A stretch of 64,000 nt of DNA from Brassica napus. Its lineage: Eukaryota > Streptophyta > Magnoliopsida > Brassicales > Brassicaceae. The position numbers were made by a program, and so were the translations under genes. The first letter of the stretch is position 1. Every line of letters starts with the position of its first letter. The DNA lies in contig NC_063444.1 of the NCBI RefSeq assembly GCF_020379485.1, positions 1,436,652-1,500,651 on the forward strand, in the 5' to 3' direction. Of this stretch, positions 24,614-39,452 are shown in pieces. The notes below the pieces were generated by a model, which worked only from the letters and a program-made list of their open reading frames with translations, did no database searches and was not told where the DNA came from.

Positions 24614-24884
24614 AAATAAATAATTCATTAAACACAATAATATAATTAAAACTATTTTTATAAAATCTAATTTTATCTTTATTGAAATTTAAATAAAATC
24701 AAATTTAAATAGTTATACCAAATCAAAAAAATAAGATTACAAAAATATGTTTATGATTTTTTATAACTATTGAAGTTAAAATATAAATAAATAATGTTGA
24801 AATATAAATCAAAATTTTTTTTTGAAATAAAAATTGTTATGTTAAAAATTACTATTTTTGCGCATGGCGCAGGAAAACTCCTAG
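24046..24884 (+). mobile_element. Probable non-autonomous Helitron
   Basis: The 3' end shows the Helitron signature: a GC hairpin (TGCGC ATG GCGCA, about 24859-24872) about 10 bases before CTAG, followed by T. The proposed 5' end is TC in TCCCCTAGACTATATTTTCG, which resembles Brassicaceae Helitron starts, but the base before it is G rather than the usual A. No helicase is visible. An (AT)n microsatellite lies inside at about 24583-24610. The 3' end is firmer than the 5' end. Confidence 0.5.
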
Positions 24885-25888
24885 TAGTGTATAAATAAGT
24901 AACAGTTTAATTTCCTTAACAAAAAGTAAAATCGTTTAAATTATGAAAGAAAATCATAATTAAAGCTAAGTTAGAGTAAGCGAGAACCCTAACTAAGGCA
25001 TCTAGGTGAGAAATTAATATTTTTTGAGATTGGACAAAACGAAAACGTATAAGTTAAGCGTTAAAGATTTATAATCTCGTGAGATTTCAAATTAACCATA
25101 AATAATACGATCAATTAATACGTACGGACACATGTGCTATTAAGTATGACTACGTAAGATTATGTGTTAATTACATTGTACCATTTTAAGATGCCATTCG
25201 CCACGTGGCGAACTCTGGTCCATGGGATGAGAAGAAGAAAGCTTGAAGCGGTGGATCGTCCCCCGTGGGTTTGAAACTCTGAGTTAGGGGAGAGTGGGAG
25301 AGAGAGAGAGAGTCTTTGTTTAATGATATTTACTTTCATAAGGGCATATTTTGTTTTTTTTTTGGTGAAATATGTTAAGAACTTTTTTTTGGTGAACTTT
25401 TTTGTTCACTCATAACTAGAAGCGTTTTCTTAGACAAAGCCGAAGTGAGAAGAGGAAAGAAAAGCTTTTCACTTTGGTTTCATAGAATCTTCAAAAGCCC
25501 AAATCAGAGTGTTAGAGAGAGAGAGGGACTTAAATTCTGGGGATGAGCAGAGCAGAAGAAAGAGAAAGCTCAAACCCCCACGGCGGCGTTGCAGAATAAT
25601 AAAGATTTTATAAACAGACAGCTTAAATTCTTCTTTCTTTCTTTCTTCTCTTTTGTTTCTTCTTCTTACTTTCTCTCACTTCAACTACCTCACTACACAC
25701 TTTTTGTTTTGTTCCGAGAGAGAAATAGATCTTGGAAAGCATTGGAATTTGGATAGGAAGAGCAAGCAATACCCACGAGTGATAATTAGAAGAAGACAAG
25801 AGTCTTAAGGATTTCATGGTAATTAGGGTTTTTGTTGTATGCATACTATTGGGTCAAGATTAGGGTTTTAAGTGTTAGGTATTAGAAA
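24885..25888 (+). promoter_or_regulatory. SRS2 upstream region with GA and CTTT microsatellites
   Basis: Contains GA runs near 25300-25312 and 25514-25525 and CTTT repeats near 25630-25650, typical of a long plant 5' leader. A short upstream ORF of 18 codons starts at 25543 and ends in TAA at 25597-25599. Whether it is inside the transcript cannot be seen. Confidence 0.45.
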
Positions 25889-27314
25889 ATGGCTGGGATG
25901 TTTTCATTAGGAGGAAACAACAACAACAACAACGGATACGAAGAAGAAGAAACTCAACAACAACAAAATACAAATTGGGCTTGGTATAGATCAAATACAA
26001 ACACCAATAGTATTAACCCAAGCTCGAGCCTATGGCAGATTCCACCAGAGCAGCAGCTTCTCATGCATCATCATCAGTCACAACCACAACACCAAAGCCT
26101 GGATCTTTATCCAGGTCATCAGATCGACGTCTGTGATGTAGCCACATCATCAAGATCCATCACCATAAGCTGTCGGGATTGTGGGAACCAAGCCAAGAAA
26201 GATTGCACTCACATGCGTTGTAGGACTTGCTGTAAGAGCCGTGGCTTCGATTGTTCCACTCACGTGAGGAGCACGTGGATCCCCGTTGCCAGACGCCGTG
26301 AGAGACAGCAGCAGGTTCATATGTCCACATCTGGAGGCAGCGGTTCCAGTGTCCCTAAACGTCATAGGGATGCTACTCTTCCGGGAACATCCTCCTTTCG
26401 CTCGCCATCCGACTCAGCAGGTTATTAGTCTGATCAGATTTGTTTTATTAATTTTTTGATTAAAACCATAATCTCAACCGTGTTTTGTTCGAATAATTTT
26501 AGATAGTTGTACTTCTTTTTTTTGAATAAATGTTAAATTTATTCGAGAAAAAAAAACTTTTAGAATGACTGTAACATAAGTTAGTGTTGAGTAAAACTAT
26601 ATTTTGTAATATAGTTTTACTCTACACTTAACTATTTGTGTTTGTTTTTCCATTTACTACTTAGTCTTATTTTTTACATTTTTAGAAATACAACATTCTA
26701 ATTTTTTATGATTTTCCTATCAAAAAACATTTTTAAACTGTCAATTCCGTTTATGTCTGCAATTTTCAAAAAAAAAATTGATAAAAAAAACATTAGACTA
26801 GCTGTGAAAGGAGTCATATATAATTTAACCTGAACTACACTGTCACAAGAATGTATTGTTTATGTGCGTTGTTTTTTTTTTTTTTGTGTTGCTGTTAAAA
26901 CTTGATGTGTGTATGTTTTTAGGGTTAGAAATGGGGGAGGCAATTTTTCCGCCCGAAGTGAGCTCGGATGCGCTTTTCCAGTGTGTAAAAATGAGCGGCG
27001 TAGACGACGAAGAAGATGATGGTCAATACGCTTATCAAACGACCGTGAACATCGGAGGTCATCTCTTCAAAGGGATTCTATATGACCAAGGCCCTGAAAG
27101 CAGCTACGCGAGTGGTGGTAGTGGCGGAAGCGATCATCAAAGCTCATCTGCAGGTGGTGGAAATCCAATTAATACTCCGGCAATAGCTGGTGGTGGAGGA
27201 GGATCGTCGACGATGTTTGTAGATCCTAATTCGAGTGGTTACTATTCCAGTAACATGGCGACTATGTTCGTGCCACCAGGTACGCAATTCTATCAAAACC
27301 CACCAAGATCTTAA
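25889..27314 (+). CDS. SRS2: SHI/STY-family zinc-finger transcription factor, SRS2/STY2-like
   Basis: Nuclear regulator of the SHI-RELATED SEQUENCE family, which controls auxin synthesis genes and gynoecium, stamen and leaf development. Two exons, 25889-26420 and 26923-27314, join in frame to 307 aa. The N-terminus is rich in Asn and Gln (NNNNNN, QQQQ). The RING-like zinc finger [17 protein letters not shown] continues as [11 protein letters not shown] at about residues 92-120 and is followed by THVRSTWIP and a basic stretch ([10 protein letters not shown]). The second family hallmark, the IGGH domain ([20 protein letters not shown]), is in exon 2. The C-terminus is rich in Gly and Ser. The short length and position beside ALDH3F1 fit STY2/SRS2 (At4g36260) better than the longer STY1. 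Confidence 0.92.
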
Positions 27315-29450
27315 ATAAATCAAGAACTCGAGTTTTTCTAAAAAAAATATTGATTCTATATATATAATGTGTTGTTTTGTGATTTTTTTTATCAATCATA
27401 TACTACATGGACGATATTGCAAATCGGTTCACATCTGCATGTTTGTTTATTTGTGTGTAATGTATGTGTTTAATTTTATATTTCAATTGTACGGTAATGG
27501 ATATTTTTTTATAAATGTTGAGTATTCGTGGTTTATGCAAACATGTAATTTTTTGGTTCTCGATACGTTTTTTCTTCCATGTTTATGCCTATGTTGCCGG
27601 TTGCTTCTCCCATTGGATAAACACGAGAGATTCTTTATGTTATAATATTGGATAAATTTAATATTTTCATAAGGTAGACTGAAGTCTATCTAAATTTAAA
27701 GGTAAACTAACTAAAGTAAATTAAATAGTGATAACGACAGGAAAGCAAATGAGGGCAAATATTTTCAAAATATAAGTTACGATTATCGTACTGGCCGCCG
27801 GTCCTATATATCGTCAATTCGTCTTTCAGTGTTCTTGTTCGCAATAAATTGGTGTTTGAAAATTTATAAAAAGGGAACAACTCGTGGATTTATATAAATT
27901 CTTCTTGCATCACGTGCCTATGGTTAGAGCACTGGTGAATAAAACAAGGCAATTAGTTTTAGAGTTTATCATTATGTATTATTCTTATTCATAAGATTTA
28001 ATGAAAGCTCCTACTTATAAGTTAAACTAGTGTTACTTATACTACTTATAATTAGTTAAACTAGTGTTACTTACTTTAGATAATGCAAGAGACTAAATAA
28101 TACATCCGCCATAAGATGTGCATACATATCACGAAATCATCAGTTAAAAAATTCACGAAATCCCGTTCAGTGATAGAAGAATAGAAGCTACTTATTAGTT
28201 AGGTGTCAAAAAAGAAGAAGCTATCAGTTAAATTTTTTTCAGTATAAAGACTTATTCATCGATTTTGTAAGCGTTTCTTGTTAATCTTATTACGCACACA
28301 CATATTCACCCGAAGTTAGGAAACCATATCAATATATAAATAGCCAATTTAATCCTATTTTTCTGAAAATAGACATGTATATATGTAACACTAAAGAAAG
28401 GGAAACAAAGAAACGATTAGATCACCTCAAGTTCACGTAGTTTAGGAGCGTACCTTGTCTGACAAGTCACCCATGCTCCTTGATTGTGAACTCTCCAAGA
28501 GTGAAGGACACAACGAAAAGAGATATGGTTTCTGGTTGGATTTGAGTTCAAGAAGATACATATAAGACATGACCAGAGAGAGAAAGAGAGAGAGAGTGAG
28601 AGAGACAGACAGAAGTAAAGATAAAATTAATAATAATGAGGAATGTTGCAGAGGTTGGATATGAAGAGGGGCAAGTAAGGGGAACGTATATACCAATCAA
28701 CCAAGAAAAAGAAGAAGCTAGCTAGGGTTTTGGTAGAGCTCTTTACTTAGGGTGGGGATGAAAGAAACTGGCTCAGTGATGCAGTAACCTATAATTGTGG
28801 TGTGTGCCCATACTTTTCTCAGCTTTTTCTTTGGACAACACTCGTATACCTTTACTCACATATACACGACTCTATGTAGGTATATTAATGTGTATGTGTA
28901 TATATACAGGTATACGGTTGAGTGGTTCATTTATTAATAGTTTAATACCAATATTTCTAGATGAATATTGAGTATTGAAGTATCACATTATTCATACATT
29001 TTCTAGTAAAATGGTTCATCCTTTTTTTTTGTCAACTAGTAAAATGGTTCATCCAAGTATATTATTTCACTCATTAACCAAAAAGTATAATTCCACTACT
29101 ATCTAATTCGCCACTGCCTATATTTTTTGAATAGCGGTTATCTTGCAATCAGAATTTCGTAATACTAATATATTATTCGTTAAATTTACTTTTAACCGGG
29201 TTTACTAAGAATATATCACGGTAGAAATATATTAGATGTGAAAAAACTACTATATATAATATCTCAAGCTTGAATAACAGTTCAATCAAACTTATTAGGT
29301 GTAGATATGAAAATCAATGCTTGAATGACAGTTGAATCAAACTTATTAGGTGAAGACATGAAAATCAAACATAAAGTGATATGGATCAATTTCATATATA
29401 TATGTGTATATTGTGTTTACGCGTGTGTCTCTCTTCCTCATTCCCTGACT
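27315..29450. other. Convergent intergenic region between SRS2 and ALDH3F1
   Basis: No confirmed gene. It is AT-rich with a GA microsatellite at about 28577-28612. On the minus strand at 28467-28447, ATGGGTGACTTGTCAGACAA is followed by G and then the donor-like GTACGC, which looks like an isolated first exon, but I find no partner exon. Confidence 0.35.
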
Positions 29451-32093
<2,643 letters not shown>

Positions 32094-35000
32094 GGCTTCT
32101 CTCGCTAACTCTCTAATCTTTTCTGAAGCAGAGTTTGGTTGTTAAAAAACTCGCTGCTTATTTTCTTTTATTGCCTCTTTCGGAGCTAGAGTGTTTCAAC
32201 CACTTATAGGTGGTCGTTAAAAGTGGAAATAGTAAGGTAAACATTAAATTAGGTTCTGATGTCTTAAGGTTAATAAATCGTTATCATGAACGTGAAAGTC
32301 AATATCTTTGAATTAGATCTTTATACAAGTTGATCAGACTTATTGAGTTTTCACATGTAACATGTTAGATATTTTCTACAAAGACTATAGTATGGATCGG
32401 TGACATTAATTGGTGTCTATATTGTCTCACCTAATAAATTCCGAACGTCAGGTTACTGGTTAGTAGCACCGGTCATTAAATGCTTCACTGCTCGTGATAT
32501 CAAATTCATAGCTATGAAGTTGTATTAGTTTACTTTTGTGTTGAATAAAGTAGTAGCATGGATGATACGATTAACATAAATATAGTTGGGAAACTTCAAT
32601 AATTTTGGAAACGCCAACAGTACTACTTTCATTAGGTTGTCTAGTGAATAATATTTTGGATCAATAGATCTGTGATTATTCTAGTGCGGTGATGGCCGGG
32701 GCCGGATCCTAGAATATAGGGGCTTTAAACATTTCTTAAGAACATTTATAAAAAAAAAAATTGTGATGATTTGAGAGTCTTTATCCATATAAAAATTGTA
32801 TAAATTTTTTGGAGACCTAAGACCAATGTTTCAATGGGCTTGGCCCAGATCCGGCCCAGGTGATGGCTGGGGTAAAAATAGTCATAAAACTAATCCGATC
32901 TGGTCTAAAAACAAACTAAAAACATATGACTAGTGACCATTCGGGAAACAAGAGGAACAAATAAAAAATAATGTACAGGAATAAAATAGCAAGAATGAAA
33001 AGGAATGATTATTCCTTCTCAAATTTAACGAGGAATAATTTTGTTATTTAATTCTCTGCAAAAAAAAAAATAAAAGGGAATAAGAGAGAATAATTCTTTG
33101 TGAATGATAATTTTTTTTAAAACATTAGAATATACATTATTTCTCGTCGTTCCTTGGTCACCATAGATACCCATAGTGTAATGTTTATTTCCGGAGAAAA
33201 TGATATATACATATAAATTATAGTTTTAATTATGTTTGCTTAAGCCCATTGGGCTAATTAGTCATGTAAACGTTACTTTTCCAGGTAAGTGAACCACCGT
33301 ATTATACGCATTTTATTGTGTTAACAAAAATCTAGAGGGAAAAAAAATATGATAGAGCAATATAAAAAACTATGTGATAATCCGCGCCATGCGCGGAACG
33401 AGGAGATTATTAAAATATTATAATTTTTAATATGTAGACATAATAAAAGTTAAAGGCATAGTAAAAAAAATATATGTAAGAAAGTACGGATTATAGCGAG
33501 GAATTTTAGTATGTAAATATAAATTTATATGCGATGGCCATTAAAATTAATTTGTATATTTAATGTATTATAAGATCCGTGTTGTTCACGCCAAAAATAT
33601 ATCAGAAATACTTCCCTATCGATTAAAGTAAGTATTTTGATTCTTTGAATTTTGTTTCCTTTTATATGTTAACAATATTATTGTGTTTCCTTAATATTTT
33701 GACCAATTAAGCGTAGGTTATAATTTGGAAACTCGAGTTTGCATCGAGTATATTGAAATTCAATTGTGTTTCCTTTTTATTTTGACCAAATAACCAAACT
33801 CTAGTATATTGCATGGAATTAAATCTATAAAAATAAGAAGGACTTACATAAATTTATTATTTATTTAATATAAAACAAAAAATAAGAAATAGAATTATTA
33901 TTTTCATAATATAAATTATGAATATACAATAAAATTAAACGTAGGCAACATGATAATAAAATGCTAGATGAAATAAGTTATAAAGAAACAAAAAAAAACT
34001 GATAAAACTTTCTCCTGGTTTTCTTTGAATAAAAAGTCAGAGATGAAATTCATAGCTCTCAAATTTTATATGCTTGTTTTGTAGCAAGTTGATTGTGATA
34101 CGGTGTGTCAAAGTTATGTATGATATATATAGTTATAATTGGTAGGATTAAGTGCATAAAGATTACATCAAGAAATTTGTTCCGCGAGATTATAAGCATT
34201 CAAAAAAATTAAAAATATTATTTGTATATTTATTGACTTACCATAATATTTTTGAAAAATTATTAGTTACTTTCCTATATAAACCGCACCGGACTGAGTC
34301 ATTACGATTGTGTAAATACGTTATCCATATTTAGTCTAGTTTTTCAATTACTTGTTGATACAACAATTACTCTTGCGGAGAATAATCAGTCTCCATAAAT
34401 ATATTAATACTTATTGACGTAATTGACGAAATTAAAATACATGATCAACTCTGAAAATAATTATTCAACAAATCATTGGTCTGAATTGGTGTTAGACACT
34501 TACAAATTGTTCCAATTTCCATATATATATACTGGTCTGAGTCAAAAAATTTCTATAATGCTTCTTTGACTCCTAATTTGTGAATATATAACAGGAAATA
34601 ATGCCATATATAGTTAAATACATTCATTAATTTTAAATATTCTTCAAGACTTATGATTATGATTCATTGATTAATTTTCATACAAATACTGTCCGCTTAA
34701 ATAGATTTTTATATTTACGATTTTTATATTTACCGGAATATATGACATTTTTTAAAAAATAGATAGATCTTTGCATTGCAGATAACCAGACCGGAAATAA
34801 GCTTATAGTCCACGTTATATATATTTAGCAAAATCCACGTTATATATATAGCTTATAGTCCACGTTATATATAACCGGACCGAAAATTTATGATTATGAT
34901 TATGATTCTAACATAATAATAAACTACTTCAATATATGGTCACATTTCATGTGTGATTAAGTAAAATGACCAATGCAATTTTATTGAAGTGGGGTGGGTG

Positions 35001-35489
35001 AGGAAGATCACGTGATTTATATATAGTACCCTATAGTCAGGGTTAATTTCACCCAAATTCCAAACAAACGAATACTCTCTTACATTTAGTACTAATAATC
35101 CCTAACTTTTAGTCTATATTTTAAAAATTGGAAAGTTTTACAATTAAGAAAGAAACAAATATAAAGGAATCTTGACTCTAAGATTTGACCAAATAACCAA
35201 ACGATTTGATAGATGTCGAATTTATTTTGTTACCTTTTACAAAAGAGTTAATATTCTGCCTGTCATAAATTCCAGTTTTTTTTTCAAATCGGATTGTAAT
35301 CATCATATAGTATAATGTATATGACAAATGGCATTTGGTTGTAATTATTCTAGTTCACAAAGGGTTTTTTTTTTAAGTTAGTGAGAGTGCATGAGGTGAA
35401 GATACATAGGAAATTACACTCATGTAATAAACACATGAGGCCAAAGTTTATTTCTACGAATGTTCCTCCTTTAATAAGTAAGGGATAAG
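32094..35489. other. Gene-free AT-rich region upstream of ALDH3F1
   Basis: No gene is recognised. At 33379-33395 the sequence CCGCGCCATGCGCGG is a perfect hairpin, and the adjacent TATGTGATAAT resembles a decayed 3' Helitron end in minus orientation; I could not find its other end. Short direct repeats (CTTATAGTCCACGTTATATATA) occur at about 34799-34875. Confidence 0.35.
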
Positions 35490-35560
35490 GGGTGTTCCAA
35501 GAATCGAACTCAGAACCTCTGGCAACCGAAGCGAAAATCATACCACTAGACGAAACTCCC
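35490..35560 (-). tRNA. Degenerate tRNA-Pro(CGG)-like sequence, probably a pseudogene or SINE head
   Basis: The minus strand can be folded as a cloverleaf: acceptor GGGAGTT/AACACCC (6 of 7 pairs), D region GTCTAGTGGTATGAT (A box), anticodon loop TTCGGTT with CGG, and T arm CTGAG TTCGATT CTTGG (pairs with wobbles). The anticodon stem has a C-C mismatch. Downstream on the minus strand lie about 190 bases ending in an oligo(A) run (35365-35374 on the plus strand as T), which is how a tRNA-derived SINE looks. A functional tRNA is unlikely. Confidence 0.5.
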
Positions 35561-35642
35561 ATTTGATTGAAATTTAGTAGATTTATTTTATAATCAATAT
35601 AATGTTAGATAAAAAAGAAAAGCCTATGCTACTAGTGATATA

Positions 35643-35898
35643 CTTCCCCTGTTCTCGAAAGTAAGATTTTCTAAAGTGTTCACGCTTATTAAGAATTCAA
35701 TAAATATTTATAATTTAATTTTTCTTTTATTTTATTATATACTTTTCAATAACTTTTCACCAATAAAATTTGATCGATTCAAATATTTTCATTTAATATT
35801 TTTTAAAAGTATAAAAAAATACCTTAAATATATAGAAAATATATTTTTGTGAAACAGATAAAAATTCTAAAACATCTTACTTTCAGGAACGGATGGAG
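35643..35898. mobile_element. Stowaway-like MITE
   Basis: The left edge reads CTTCCCCTGTTCTCGAAAGTAAGATTTTCTAAA and the right TTCTAAAACATCTTACTTTCAGGAACGGATGGAG, imperfect inverted repeats flanked by TA (35641-35642 and 35899-35900). About 256 bp with no coding sequence. Confidence 0.7.
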
Positions 35899-35900
35899 TA

Positions 35901-37688
35901 TTTATTATATCTTTTCTGTAATCTACTTATGCCTATATTGCTAGAAATCTATCATCTTTATATCGTTATTTTTAATGTATAGTTGCTTTTATGATTCGTG
36001 TGAACATGATATTATTTTGAAATTCGAGTAAAAAATTAGATGTTTCTTTTAAAATAAAAGATTAGGTGTTTGCACGTTCGAGTAGTTTACTAGTTTTGGA
36101 GCTCATCCTTTTTTTAATTTTTATCTGAAGTATACAATACTTTTATGTGTTGGACTGTTGGTGTAGTTCACAGTTAGTCTACTGTATACGAGTCAAATTG
36201 TTACAATTCAAGGAATTTCATTAGTGTCTACGCCAATATATCTATTCGGCTTACCATGTTCTCAGCCCCGGCTCTTATCCATGGCAACATGGACATTTAC
36301 CATGGTTCTATGGATCCAAAATTTTTTTGTGTTGTTTTAAAAGTCCACTAGATTTTGATCAGCCTTTTTGTTTTAATTTTTTTTTGAGAAATTTAATTTT
36401 GGTATTTATGTTTTTTTGTAAAGCCCTTAGAAAAAAAAGTATTTATGTTTTTTTGTAATCATAATTTAATTTAATATAATTTTTGATAACTATATTAAAT
36501 ATGTCAAATTACATAACTATACATTTTAAAAATTATTTTTTTATTTTATTCCAAAAGTTTGCAACATATTATATTTTTTATTAAATATCTAACATAGTTA
36601 ATCAAGAATATTCGTATAAAAAGAACCGACTCGAAAACAATCCGAAAATTAAAGTTTCATAATCTATTAGATTTAGCCTATGTACTCAAACCAATATCAA
36701 ACCCAACCCGTACCGAAAACAGAACCAATTTTTTTGAAAAAATAATTTTTAATATATTCTGTTACAAAAAAATATATATATGTATATTTGATATTTCGAT
36801 TCCAAAGTGGATGAACCATTGTGGTCTAGTGGTAAAAGAGACGGCTGTTATCAAAGATTATATGGGTTCGCAGCAAGATCTGATTTTTTGGATTTTTTTT
36901 TTTTCTCACTAATGGCAAATGTGTAAATACTTTATCTTCTCCATTTATCAAGGCTTCTATCTTTCTGCAATTTTTTTCCACTGCCGCAAACGTAATCGAT
37001 CTAAATTTTTGATGTTTCCTTTTCATTTATGCATCAAAATTGAAGATTTGTTATTTATCATCCAGTTTTAAACATCTTAACACACAAAAACTTGAATGAT
37101 TTTAATAAACTTGATTTCACTGCCCATCACTCAATGTTTTTGAACGATATATATATGTAAATAGGTTAATCAATAATCCAACCATTGCAGTTGAACAGGA
37201 GCACAATTTCTTGCCAATATGAAACTTAGACTCATAGTTTACAAATAATTGCATGAATAATTTCTGAGAACAATACTGTTTTTGTTTTTTTTGCTGAATT
37301 TCTGCAACTCGGTTAAATCATGAAAAATTGAGTGTTAATAATAATGATCGAACTGACTTTTGCAGGAAGAAGCATAACTGGTTTCGTTATAGAACTTTAT
37401 ATAAAGAGAACGTAGTTAGTTTTAAAGTTAAAGTAAATACAGTTATAGAATATTTTTAAGTTAAAGTAAATACAGTTATCAGTAGATGTAATATTGATAT
37501 TAAAAATAATTGTTGGACTAAACTAATATCAAACGTACATGTTCCAAATTTAATAGCATTGATTCGAATCTGTTAAATTATCAAAAAGATAATTAAGTAA
37601 ACCTAATTTATTTATTACAAGACAAAACAATAAAAAATCTGTACATTCACTATTAGTTTTGAGATATTTTTTTCTATTTGTTTCAGGT
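35901..37688. other. Gene-free AT-rich region
   Basis: No coding sequence is recognised. At about 36806-36880 the sequence TGTGGTCTAGTGGTAAAAG ... GGGTTCGCAGC resembles RNA polymerase III A and B boxes, so an eroded tRNA-derived SINE is possible; the B box has a mismatch. Confidence 0.3.
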
Positions 37689-38174
37689 AGTGTTTTGAAA
37701 ACCAGACCAGACGTTGATTCGGCATTGTAACTAGATCAATAGTCAGACCGGTCCAACTGGTTCAACTGGGTTTTAAATTTTAATTAAATTTTATATTAAG
37801 TAACTATTATACGTATAACATAAAGTTATTTTTATAAAATTTTATATAATTATTAGAATCCAAAAATGATATGAAAACAAAAATATTTTTTTTAAAAATA
37901 ATATAAAATAATGAAAATAATTTATTTAGATAGATACTTAGAAAACAATATGATTTTTTATGAAATATTTTTAAAATTTGCAGTTAAAAAAAAATAATTG
38001 AATTTGAAAAAATAGGATTTTAATATCAATCTTGATCACTGGTTTTACCGAGTTTTACCGGTTTTTGACCGGATTTGCCAATTTAACTCAAATCTGGTTT
38101 TAGTATAGACCGGAACTGAATAGATGGCCGAATCACGGTCCGACCAGCTGGTATGGTCCAGTTTTCAAAACACT
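37689..38174. mobile_element. Inverted-repeat (foldback) element
   Basis: Begins AGTGTTTTGAAAACCAGACC and ends GGTCCAGTTTTCAAAACACT. Inward, ACCGGTCCAACTGG matches CGGTCCGACCAGCTGG in inverted sense. About 486 bp, non-coding. TTCAGGT lies just left of the element and again 3 bases right of it, which may be an imperfect target duplication; the superfamily is undecided. Confidence 0.6.
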
Positions 38175-38774
38175 AGCTTCAGGTTTTAGAGTTCAAGTTA
38201 AAAAAAATGCAGTGAAGAAAAATATAGAAAATATTTATAAAAATGTTAATATTTTGTGTTTTGCCTAGGGGTATTATATTGGTTAAGACTGCCATGGATG
38301 TTCCGGCGAGAGATTATACTACAATTTTTTTTTGTCAACAGATTATACTACAATTTATCATGTGTTATGGTGAGGAGTTGGGCGACACATTCAATTCTTT
38401 ATTTGAAGACAATAAAAAACAAAAATGTTTTTTTTTCGGTCCCATTTTCGGATTCTCCATACTGGGCCTTCCACCGACGGTCGAGTGGCCCCTAATGCAT
38501 GACTTTAAATTCCATATTCTCAAATCATTCTTCTCGACGAATTATTATCAGTTTCTATTTTTTTTCTCCAATGCCATCAAATTTTTTTATCCAAGAAAAT
38601 ATATTCCATTTACCTAATGGCTAATTCTAACGAACTAATTACTGTAAGTTCATTTCAACCATATTCGTGGATAATTGATCGGCGATTGTTTTGGCCCAAT
38701 AACAACAACACTTCCAGGTAAAATAAAACCATGAAAGTTTAGGTTGAGATGAACCTCCACTCATTAGTTAGTTA
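38175..38774. other. Gene-free stretch
   Basis: An open frame spans 38243-38617 but has no recognisable domain and poor coding character; I do not call a gene. Confidence 0.35.
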
Positions 38775-38910
38775 AAGCATGATTAATGGAGATTCTTAGG
38801 GTGTAATTCTTACCGAAATATAAGAACCAATCTCTTAATTTTTTACTAAAAAGACGGATTCTTATATTCCGGTAAGAACTCTACCCTAAGAACCTCTATT
38901 GATCATGCTT
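38775..38910. mobile_element. Tourist-like (PIF/Harbinger) MITE
   Basis: Inverted ends AAGCATGATTAATGGAGATTCTTAGGGT and ACCCTAAGAACCTCTATTGATCATGCTT, with TTA on each side (38772-38774 and 38911-38913). It is 136 bp and almost a pure hairpin, the same family as the longer copy in the F5H intron. Confidence 0.8.
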
Positions 38911-39452
38911 TTAGAATACCACACCCTTTTAAAAAATTCCATTATTTATGTTTTCTTTTTTTCTTGTATTTTGGTTTGTCTTCTTGATGTTACATTCTGA
39001 TCACATTCATGAGATAGAAACAAGATCACATTCTGCAAGCCAACCAAATAAATCCTCTGAAAAGTTTTTTCCTCTTGTAATAACTTATCACACAAAACTC
39101 TATAAATCTGCCATTAAATTTCGATTAACCATTTTTAAAAGTCTGTAGATCAATTCTTTTCGTACGTTGGGATGGGGAAAATGAGGTGGCAATGCATTGG
39201 TTTGTTGATCAATGACGAGACATTGCCAAACAAGTCACCCAAATCCACAAAACCTAACCCACTCTTTGCTTACAGGTTATGTCCTGACTCCACCATCTCT
39301 ATCTCATGAATTTTAAATTTTTGAAAAAAAAAAACAAATGAAAATATTGGAACTCGAACAAACATTTCTTGAAATATGGAACTGCTCCTCCTATCTTTAA
39401 AATAACTGCGGTCACAGGTTTGGGCAATTCTAACCAAAAAAAAAACAGCAAC
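38911..39452 (+). promoter_or_regulatory. GATA7 upstream region
   Basis: No other gene is visible. AT-rich sequence leading to an A-rich leader just before the ATG at 39453. Confidence 0.35.

Noticed and set aside
33370..33600. Minus-strand Helitron 3' end with CCGCGCCATGCGCGG hairpin
   Set aside because: The terminal CTRR is replaced by ATAG and no 5' end could be found.
36806..36880. Second tRNA-derived SINE
   Set aside because: An A-box-like sequence is good but the B box has a mismatch and no clear body or poly(A) end is visible; kept only as a remark.
38243..38617. 124-codon open frame on the plus strand
   Set aside because: No recognisable domain, Phe-rich AT-driven composition, and no supporting exons.
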